Positions 59,103-64,000 of a stretch of DNA of 64,000 nt are shown in pieces. Within the stretch, counting starts at the first letter, position 1; each line of letters starts with the position of its first letter. Made by a program: the position numbers and the translations under genes. The notes under the pieces were generated by a model. It searched no databases. It saw only the letters and a list, made by a program, of their open reading frames with translations, and was not told the origin of the DNA. The stretch comes from a virus. The DNA lies in the IMG/VR virus record IMGVR_UViG_3300033142_000925, positions 16,784 through 80,783 of that record; one strand, given 5' to 3'.

Positions 59103-60671
59103 CTACTCCACCAATATGCGGAGTGTCCGCTCTTTAGATTTAGTTAGGGTCTGTAATTCCTTCAAAGACTTCTCAGCCTTATCGTCATCTTTTTCCGTTC
59201 TGGTAGAATCTGGTTGTTCGGCGGCCTCTTCAGCCTCCTGACCCTGAGCGCTTTCGCCCTGATCTTCCTGACCAAATCCACCCATTCCCATGCCCTGTTC
59301 AGCCATTTCCTTCTGCTGCTCGGCCTGTTTGTCACCCATGGCCATCTGTACAGCCTGAGCATTCATAGGCATCTCTGACCAGTCTTCTTTGAAAGGGTCG
59401 AGTCCGTCCTCTTCACGGACCTCATCGATTGTTCTCCATCCCATGATCTGCTTGTTTCGGACTTCGGCTTTCTTCTGTTCGTCCTCACGTTCGAGACCGA
59501 CAAACTTAAACCGGTATTTCTGAGTGACCTTCCTGATCACCTTGTTGACGTGTTGTTCTGTGAATCCCAGCATTGAAGCAAGGCCCCGGTCCTTAGAGGA
59601 TTGTATCCGGGGCTCTGCATTCTCACCGATGATCGATGTGCTGTCGTCTGTTTTTATTCCAAGCTCTGCAAGGTCCATCGAGAATACAGCACCCACGAGC
59701 GAAGATACGAACATCATGGTTTTATGATATTCCATATCCTTGTTCGACGTGGACAGGTTCTTGAAGTCGACCCCCACACCGTCCTTTCCACTCGGTAAGA
59801 TAGGGATCGAGAATTGCGCTCCCGATCCGGTCATAGCTGCATACCAATAATTTCGTATGCTATCCAATTGAGGCTTGGCCACATCACCCATGACAGAAAT
59901 GAAACCTTTCGGTACACGGTCCTTAATCAACTGATCCCGGATGTAATTGTATCCAAATAGCAGCGTGGTAATAATGTTGATACACATCTCAACCGGGCTG
60001 TATCCATAACCACGATACTTGACATCAGACCGCTTGAACTTGTAGTCGAATATCAGATTCTCGCTCTTGTACTCTGCATATATTTTCTCATCGATCTTCT
60101 GAACGAAGCGGACCCCTTGGCCCCATCGCTTTTCGTCTATGACGCGTCCGATGGTTGCTCCGTCTAACCCCCAGAACGCCACCGGTTCACCCAGTCTGTT
60201 ATACTGGATTTCCGTGGCGACTTGATCGATTTCATACGTGTCGCGAACCAACATAGAAACATAATCCATGAAGTCGTCTTCACGTTCCCCGTCAAATACG
60301 AATCCAGTCTGCTCTATGAAGTTGGTCAACTCTATTATTTCACTTTCGTTCTCTTTCTCACCTCGGTACTCTTGCGTCCGGTTCTCAATCTCAAATCGAA
60401 AGCCGCGATCATTCTGTTCTGTCGCGTACTTCAGAAAGGGGAGAATCTGGTCCTGTCGGGTATTGATAATTCCATTGATCAACGGCAACTGACCAACAGA
60501 TCGTCTGAGCGTATCAAAGTTAAGTTGAAGTATCCGTTCCCGGACTCCCTGCGCTCCGCCCCAGAGCCATGTCTGGACCCTTGGATCGACGAGTTGACTG
60601 GTAAGTTTTCTGATTGTTGCATCCTCGTTAAAGGATACGGCTGTATTTGATTTCTTCCTTTTTCTTGCCAT
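59103..60671 (-). CDS. portal protein
   Basis: A 522-residue protein. ATG 60671 is used; the frame is open 15 codons further, but that region contains the -10 of a promoter. Features: N-terminal basic start, GGAQGVRERILQLNFDTLRRS (wing), LPLINGIINTRQDQILPF, a long stem/crown region with RGYGYSPVEMCINIITTLLFGYNYI and YWYAAMTGSGAQFSIPI, the helix FSMDLAELGIKTDDSTS, and a charged C-terminus (about 430-522, many Gln/Glu/Met). This is the pattern of phage portal proteins of the large-myovirus type that form the dodecameric DNA gate. A terminase gene is not in the window. Name given from overall pattern and gene order. Confidence 0.85.
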   Translation of the reverse strand: MARKRKKSNTAVSFNEDATIRKLTSQLVDPRVQTWLWGGAQGVRERILQLNFDTLRRSVGQLPLINGIINTRQDQILPFLKYATEQNDRGFRFEIENRTQEYRGEKENESEIIELTNFIEQTGFVFDGEREDDFMDYVSMLVRDTYEIDQVATEIQYNRLGEPVAFWGLDGATIGRVIDEKRWGQGVRFVQKIDEKIYAEYKSENLIFDYKFKRSDVKYRGYGYSPVEMCINIITTLLFGYNYIRDQLIKDRVPKGFISVMGDVAKPQLDSIRNYWYAAMTGSGAQFSIPILPSGKDGVGVDFKNLSTSNKDMEYHKTMMFVSSLVGAVFSMDLAELGIKTDDSTSIIGENAEPRIQSSKDRGLASMLGFTEQHVNKVIRKVTQKYRFKFVGLEREDEQKKAEVRNKQIMGWRTIDEVREEDGLDPFKEDWSEMPMNAQAVQMAMGDKQAEQQKEMAEQGMGMGGFGQEDQGESAQGQEAEEAAEQPDSTRTEKDDDKAEKSLKELQTLTKSKERTLRILVE

Positions 60672-60696
60672 GGGTATCTGGTACCTCCACAACTTG

Positions 60697-60724
60697 ATTA
60701 TAACATGATAGTCCACTCAAACAA
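60697..60724 (-). promoter_or_regulatory. promoter of the head/structural operon
   Basis: On the minus strand TTGTTT (60719-60724), 16 bases, then TATAAT (60697-60702), a perfect -10. The portal start lies 26 bases beyond the -10 (60671), with GGAGG in between. It follows immediately after the terminator at 60734-60759, so transcription is reset here. Confidence 0.7.
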
Positions 60725-60733
60725 AAGGGCATG

Positions 60734-60759
60734 AAAAAGGGGAGCCGTATAGACTCCCC
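60734..60759 (-). terminator. Rho-independent terminator after the accessory genes
   Basis: On the minus strand a 6-bp GC-rich stem GGGGAG/CTCCCC with a nine-base loop is followed by TTTTTC. Just upstream, at 60814-60831, a perfect 7-bp stem CAGCCCC/GGGGCTG with a UUCG tetraloop overlaps the stop codon of the exported protein gene and may add to termination or stabilise the mRNA end. Confidence 0.75.
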
Positions 60760-60812
60760 GGTGGGTTTCCCCAGTGGACTTGTAGCCCACTTAATTTATG
60801 TGAACATCCGTA

Positions 60813-61154
60813 TCAGCCCCCGAAGGGGCTGGGCAAAGGACCTTTCAGTCGGATACCTATGGCTGCCCAATTGGTCATCGCACCCGTTTGATAGGGTCCC
60901 AGAAGTAGCTGGGATTCTCCTATATAGTTGTCGGTTGCAACAGTTGTTTCGTTCGTTTCGATAACGGCTTCCGCATAGACCATATTCGCGAAGTCGTAGT
61001 CCAACGTATCGACGGTTTTGTGATCGGGAAGCATTAAGGCATTAACCGTCAAACCCGTTTCTTCAATGAACTGGTTGACGCCCCCGAACACGGGAAAACA
61101 GACGAGTACGAGTGCCATGATCACAAGGATCAACAGCAACATTCCGTGCTTCAC
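60813..61154 (-). CDS. exported protein with signal peptide, unknown
   Basis: A 113-residue protein starting at GTG 61154 with GGAGG seven bases ahead. The N-terminal segment (residues about 4-22, MLLLILVIMALVLVCFPVF) is a signal peptide or anchor. The mature part is beta-rich with many Thr/Asn/Tyr and no Cys. The end of the gene forms a UUCG hairpin. Unknown role: exported phage proteins of this kind can alter the host surface or exclude other phages, but nothing here shows it. It is the last gene before the terminator preceding the portal promoter. Confidence 0.55.
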   Translation of the reverse strand: MKHGMLLLILVIMALVLVCFPVFGGVNQFIEETGLTVNALMLPDHKTVDTLDYDFANMVYAEAVIETNETTVATDNYIGESQLLLGPYQTGAMTNWAAIGIRLKGPLPSPFGG

Positions 61155-61291
61155 TTCATATCCTCCTCCTGTTTTGATCTTAAAGTAAGCAGCGACGCGA
61201 GATTTCCCCGTACACTCGCCCGGTGCATGTTCGCCGCTGTTCCTACGGCCTTCCGCTCCCCTATCGTCCCACGCTGCATTGTTATTACTCT

Positions 61292-61320
61292 ATTCTACAC
61301 CGATAACCTCGTATCACCAA
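61292..61320 (-). promoter_or_regulatory. possible promoter of the exported-protein gene
   Basis: On the minus strand TTGGTG (61315-61320), 17 bases, then TAGAAT (61292-61297). It gives a leader of about 130 bases before the GTG 61154 start. That stretch (61155-61291) holds no supported ORF; a GCGAG/CTCGC inverted repeat is visible, so a structured leader is possible. Only moderate match to consensus. Confidence 0.4.
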
Positions 61321-61323
61321 GGG

Positions 61324-61500
61324 TTATCTGCTAACCGATGTGTCCAAAGGTTTCAATGCCATCACAATGAACACACAAAGTGGGGTAAGAAGAATCGTCA
61401 GAAAGAACCAACCTACTGCGCTCCTGTTCTTATTCGACGCAATGATTCCTGCCACGATTCCTGCTACAATCCAAATCACAAACACTGCAAATATTTCCAT
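61324..61500 (-). CDS. small two-helix membrane protein
   Basis: A 58-residue protein. ATG 61500 has AAGGAG six bases ahead; an ATG six codons earlier lacks one. It comprises two hydrophobic helices (about 3-20 VFVIWIVAGIVAGIIAS, about 30-50 WFFLTILLTPLCVFIVMAL) linked by NKNRSAVG, a layout seen in small superinfection-immunity-like or stress membrane peptides. Dyad E4 lies directly ahead of it. A role in superinfection exclusion or membrane effects is a guess. Confidence 0.55.
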   Translation of the reverse strand: MEIFAVFVIWIVAGIVAGIIASNKNRSAVGWFFLTILLTPLCVFIVMALKPLDTSVSR

Positions 61501-61522
61501 CTTTCTCTCCTTATACATTTCT

Positions 61523-61548
61523 CAAATGGGTCTTCGAGGACCCATTTG
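61523..61548. repeat. 26-bp dyad element E4 (intergenic)
   Basis: A nearly perfect dyad with 10-bp arms CAAATGGGTC/GACCCATTTG and a six-base centre TTCGAG. It sits in the gap between the stop at 61552 and the start at 61500. No T-run follows on either strand. It shares ends and length with the four other elements. Confidence 0.85.
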
Positions 61549-61551
61549 GAT

Positions 61552-61824
61552 TTATTTCAACACCTTCCGTAAGATGTCACAATTCGGATTTCCGGGACAC
61601 TTCTCAGGGTCCACACCTGTACATCCAATCTCTTTACACACTTCTTCAAATTGGTCAAATGGTAACTCGGGTGTACATTTGGTTTCTTCCTGCAAGGACA
61701 TGCCACACCACGGGCACACCTTAAACGTACTGCCGGTGTATTCCATTCCATGTATCCGGGCGAGGGTCTGCGCGCCGTCTATCTGCGGCATACTCAATTT
61801 CCATTCTTGACAATCACATATCAT
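61552..61824 (-). CDS. small Cys-rich (zinc-knuckle) protein
   Basis: A 90-residue protein from ATG 61824 (AGAGGTG seven bases ahead). It contains CDC near the start, CPWC in the middle and further Cys pairs (KCTPE, EVCKEIGCTG, KCPGNPNC), suggesting two zinc sites. The phrase FKVCPWCGMSL resembles phage zinc-ribbon proteins that bind nucleic acids. Overlaps the upstream gene by 11 bases. Dyad E5 is embedded in its coding sequence. Function unknown. Confidence 0.5.
   Translation of the reverse strand: MICDCQEWKLSMPQIDGAQTLARIHGMEYTGSTFKVCPWCGMSLQEETKCTPELPFDQFEEVCKEIGCTGVDPEKCPGNPNCDILRKVLK
61656..61681. repeat. 26-bp dyad element E5 (inside zinc-knuckle gene)
   Basis: Reads CAAATGGTAACTCGGG and ends TGTACATTTG. 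It differs at one base of 26 from E1 (minus-strand reading), although the two lie in unrelated genes and are translated in different frames and orientation. It is therefore conserved as DNA, not as protein. Confidence 0.82.
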
Positions 61825-62101
61825 AACTTGGCACCTCTGCACCCTCTGAGGTCCATCCCCAGTCTTTCTCTATCACCATCGTGATCCTGAACTCTGGACC
61901 CTTACGAGCCCACTTGTTGATACGAATCCTGAAGACCCGCCTCGGTATCACCGATTCGTACACATACGCTTTATGCCCTTCCTTATCGTCAAGGATCACA
62001 GCGTGGCCCGTGTAAATCGTTCCACCCCGGACCGTCTCGCTCTTATGAATATTGATCAGACAGAAACCATCCACATCGCGCCATATCCCGTCAACATTCA
62101 C
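61814..62101 (-). CDS. small basic beta-rich protein, unknown
   Basis: A 95-residue protein starting at GTG 62101, which overlaps the preceding TGA as GTGA. It is beta-rich (GTIYTGHAVILDD, then VIPRRVFRIRINKWARKG, FRITMVIEKDWGW) with no named motif. Packing with neighbours (four-base and 11-base overlaps) supports it. A nucleic-acid or protein-inhibitor role cannot be told from sequence. Confidence 0.5.
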   Translation of the reverse strand: MNVDGIWRDVDGFCLINIHKSETVRGGTIYTGHAVILDDKEGHKAYVYESVIPRRVFRIRINKWARKGPEFRITMVIEKDWGWTSEGAEVPSYDM

Positions 62102-62205
62102 CCGTTCTCTCTGAACTTCACAAGCCGATTGACCACCTGATCCACAGCCTTGTCCACTGCTTTCCGTAGTTCCGCATCCTGCTTAATATCAATCGTCAGT
62201 TTCAC
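62098..62205 (-). CDS. 35-codon small protein, unknown
   Basis: A short frame from GTG 62205 (GGAGG four bases ahead) to TGA 62098. The sequence VKLTIDIKQDAELRKAVDKA is strand-helix-like and charged. It overlaps the TOPRIM-protein stop upstream and the 95-residue gene start downstream by four bases each, exactly filling the gap. Small size leaves some doubt. Confidence 0.45.
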   Translation of the reverse strand: MKLTIDIKQDAELRKAVDKAVDQVVNRLVKFRENG

Positions 62206-63101
62206 ACACCCTCCGCGATCTCTTTCAATTTCTCCCTGCTGGCCACTTCCAAATCCACAGCCTGATCCCATGCAGCCATATCAATATGGTCGGTCACTGC
62301 GTCCTCAACCAGTGCTTCAAGTACTGAAGGTTGAAGCGCATCAAGCTCCCATGACTTCGTTCCGTACAGGTCCGCATAACCTTCGAATCGTGAGTCGGTC
62401 TGCTTGGCTGGATTCTCCGGGGGATTGTACTGCTGGACCTGATCCATATTCAGGGCAATCCGTTCCATGGTAACCGGTATATGTTCTTCGGCTATCCCAT
62501 CGCGCCAGTCCAAGAATGTAGCCATCCGATCAGAAACATCTCGTGTCATATCCATACCTGACGGATCGTGGTCTCCCAGATAAATCAAGTGCAAAACATG
62601 GCCCTCGAAATGTGCCGCCGTGAATCTCTGACTCGCCTCATACAGTGCGCTTTGAGATGAATATCCCCGGTTCGCCATGAACGTCACATCCCATTTGGAA
62701 CACACCGGCTGAATAATATTTGATACGGCATCCTTCTCACACCACACCTCAACGAAATGCTCTTGCGTAAGCCATCTGTTTTCGTAGTAGTTCTTGACTG
62801 CTGCATCAAGGATCTGTCTCGGGCTCTTCCAGTGAGTATTCGACTCGGGCTTCCGCACACGGTCCTCAATCATGGACCAATCGATCATCCCGGCAAGCCG
62901 TCCCTTATTCACTACGCTCCCGATCTTCTTATACTCACTCTGGCTATTCGGTATGAAGTCACCAGCAACCAGTTGATAGTAAAGCTGCCGCAATGTCAGT
63001 ATGTATCCTTGGCTTCTGTAGTCATCCAGAATATCATTTATTGTATCAATCAGATCCAAAGACCTCTGAGTCGGGTTCCAATCTATAAACTTGTCTTCCA
63101 T
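62202..63101 (-). CDS. TOPRIM-domain phage protein (topoisomerase VI A/Spo11-like)
   Basis: A 299-residue protein. The N-terminal half has TLRQLYYQLVAGDFIPNSQSE and IGSVVNKGRLAGMIDWSMIE, a recurrent phage pattern. The TOPRIM half shows WCEKDAVSNII (Glu) and IYLGDHDPSGMDMTRDV (Asp-x-Asp), the metal-binding acidic set of TOPRIM folds, closest in form to topoisomerase VI A/Spo11-type proteins. Such proteins may cut or rejoin DNA; whether this one is active is unknown. Start ATG 63101 with AGGGGGAGAG ahead. It is the largest gene of the early accessory block. Confidence 0.68.
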   Translation of the reverse strand: MEDKFIDWNPTQRSLDLIDTINDILDDYRSQGYILTLRQLYYQLVAGDFIPNSQSEYKKIGSVVNKGRLAGMIDWSMIEDRVRKPESNTHWKSPRQILDAAVKNYYENRWLTQEHFVEVWCEKDAVSNIIQPVCSKWDVTFMANRGYSSQSALYEASQRFTAAHFEGHVLHLIYLGDHDPSGMDMTRDVSDRMATFLDWRDGIAEEHIPVTMERIALNMDQVQQYNPPENPAKQTDSRFEGYADLYGTKSWELDALQPSVLEALVEDAVTDHIDMAAWDQAVDLEVASREKLKEIAEGV

Positions 63102-63119
63102 CTCTCCCCCTACCTGAAT

Positions 63120-63530
63120 CTATCGGACAGCCTCCGAACTTCTAACACCGGCCCATGAAGGTTCACACCAGTACCGGCCTTTCTGATCATACGTAAACTC
63201 TGAATACTCTTTCAAAAGTCTCTGACGATCAATCGCACGCTCAGCATGGCGTCTCAATCCTTTTGAATTAGAATACACCGTGAAAGCCTTAAACCGGATC
63301 ACACCATCCGGCTCACACCACACATCCTCAGTACTTTGTGGGGCAGTGTTACAAAAGACCTTAACCTTGTGTGCCCCGTCCTGAGCTAAAATATGCAGAA
63401 TCGTACCCACAACCACTCCACTGAATAACTGCGCACCACTCCGGTACACTTCAATGGATACCGGCATAACTAAATACTCTTCAGGAAAGTATATCGTCAG
63501 CATCCCCGGCTTGATGGGCCATCGACTCAT
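63120..63530 (-). CDS. hypothetical protein
   Basis: A 136-residue protein with a beta-rich first half (LTIYFPEEYLVMPVSIEVYRSG, then GAHKVKVFCNTAP), a helical region (KGLRRHAERAIDRQRLLKEY) and an aromatic C-terminus. No family recognised. The start overlaps the upstream zinc-ribbon gene as ATGA. Probably early accessory function. Confidence 0.5.
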   Translation of the reverse strand: MSRWPIKPGMLTIYFPEEYLVMPVSIEVYRSGAQLFSGVVVGTILHILAQDGAHKVKVFCNTAPQSTEDVWCEPDGVIRFKAFTVYSNSKGLRRHAERAIDRQRLLKEYSEFTYDQKGRYWCEPSWAGVRSSEAVR

Positions 63531-63829
63531 TCCTTACAATCCGGGCATGACCAAATATGATACCCGTGATAGTACCAACCATACTTCTCAGATCGGTAGT
63601 CAAGCCCGATAGCGTCACAACTCTCGCACTTGACTATACTGACCTTCGAGAAGGCGTTGAAACCCTCAATAAACTTTTTAATCGGTTCGAAGCGTACCTT
63701 CGGATCTGCAACAAGTCTTTTATACATTTGTCTTCGTAGGAAAGCAGATCGCCAGCAAACCCACGCTTTAATAAAGAGTACTTTATGTGCATAATAAGTT
63801 CCCCACTGGAATGCAGTTCTACTCATCAC
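63527..63829 (-). CDS. small zinc-ribbon protein
   Basis: A 100-residue protein. The N-terminal half is basic/aromatic and helical, and the C-terminal half has CESC and CPDC (the last at the very end), a typical zinc ribbon, with several Tyr/His between. Start assigned to ATG 63829; ATG 63826 and later ones are possible. Four-base overlap downstream. Nucleic-acid binding is plausible; no direct evidence. Confidence 0.5.
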   Translation of the reverse strand: MMSRTAFQWGTYYAHKVLFIKAWVCWRSAFLRRQMYKRLVADPKVRFEPIKKFIEGFNAFSKVSIVKCESCDAIGLDYRSEKYGWYYHGYHIWSCPDCKE

Positions 63830-63837
63830 AGACTCCC

Positions 63838-64000
63838 TTAAAACTTGTAAGCAAGTTCGGCCTCTGGATCACCCAGCGGCGCGTTGTCACTCATCAGGAC
63901 TTCCTCCGAATGCCACTCGATCAGACTCGTAGTCATGAACCCGTCCGGGTAGGTCGGCCCCAGTACTTTGTGAGCGCTGATCTTCATATCACCAAGCGAT
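63838..64000 (-). CDS. hypothetical protein, 5' end outside window
   Basis: An open frame from the right edge to TAA 63838, giving at least 53 residues with DMKISAHKVLGPTYPDGFMT and a C-terminal EAELAYKF. An internal ATG lies at 63987, so the gene may start inside the window or extend beyond it. No motif recognised. It ends 8 bases before the next gene's start region. Confidence 0.45.
   Translation of the reverse strand, partial: SLGDMKISAHKVLGPTYPDGFMTTSLIEWHSEEVLMSDNAPLGDPEAELAYKF

Noticed and set aside
61155-61285. 42-codon frame ahead of the exported protein gene
   Set aside because: Its ATG has no ribosome site and its sequence is Arg/Ala-rich without pattern; the downstream GTG with GGAGG is clearly preferred.
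6975-61681. The 26-bp dyads as CRISPR repeats or transposon ends
   Set aside because: They are widely dispersed single copies, not an array, and no transposase or target duplication is visible.
1-64000. tRNA genes, rRNA or integrase/lysogeny genes
   Set aside because: I found no cloverleaf-like sequence, no rRNA and no recognisable integrase; a systematic tRNA scan could not be run.

Overview
This window is a contiguous piece of a large tailed-phage (myovirus) genome. It encodes a contractile tail sheath, a baseplate J-like protein, a gpV-like spike, a LysM/gp25-like baseplate protein, a tape measure, an HK97-type capsid module and a portal. Every gene I can support lies on the minus strand, so the biological order runs from base 64000 down to base 1. 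Most genes have strong AGGAGG-type ribosome binding sites, and many are joined by ATGA or TAATG overlaps. The host cannot be named. Spanin-like proteins hint at a Gram-negative-type envelope, but this is inference. No terminase large subunit, DNA polymerase or endolysin is recognisable here, so the genome extends beyond both ends.

Layout in transcription order. (1) 64000-60813: small accessory genes, a TOPRIM-domain protein, Zn-knuckle proteins, a two-helix membrane peptide and an exported protein. (2) 60671-46603, opened by a promoter just after a terminator: portal, a membrane protein, a type IB topoisomerase, small proteins, a 1657-residue polyvalent protein (pyrophosphatase-like, acetyltransferase-like, kinase-like and SNF2-helicase parts), coiled-coil proteins, an ADP-ribosyltransferase-like protein and a MuF-type protein. 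Several of these are probably packaged with the DNA. (3) 46507-42355: prohead protease, scaffold, major capsid protein with an Ig-like insertion, small capsid proteins. (4) 42351-27423: adaptor, neck and beta-rich fibre or decoration proteins. (5) 27426-9415: sheath, tail tube (split by a group I intron), frameshifted tail chaperone pair, tape measure, hub, spike, baseplate and two large related tail fibres. (6) 9400-8490: lysis cassette with three mutually overlapping reading frames, followed by a terminator. (7) 8397-1: a consensus promoter with a built-in inverted repeat drives a sigma-like factor, replication proteins (winged-helix initiator-like, DnaC-like loader, DnaB-like helicase, short DnaG-like primase), a DUF3102-like coiled-coil protein coupled to a tubulin/FtsZ-family GTPase, a possible UvsY-like mediator and a gp32-like ssDNA-binding protein.

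The most striking observations are: (a) the DNA-binding/coiled-coil plus tubulin gene pair inside the replication operon, which looks like an undescribed cytomotive (partition or DNA-positioning) system; (b) a 258-nt group I intron without an internal ORF in the tail tube gene, supported by matching P1 and P10 pairings and by restoration of the reading frame; (c) five dispersed copies of a 26-bp dyad (half-site CAAATGG), three intergenic and two inside genes, which could be operators, stoperators or centromere-like sites; (d) the nested lysis genes; (e) the set of probable co-injected effector proteins between portal and MuF.
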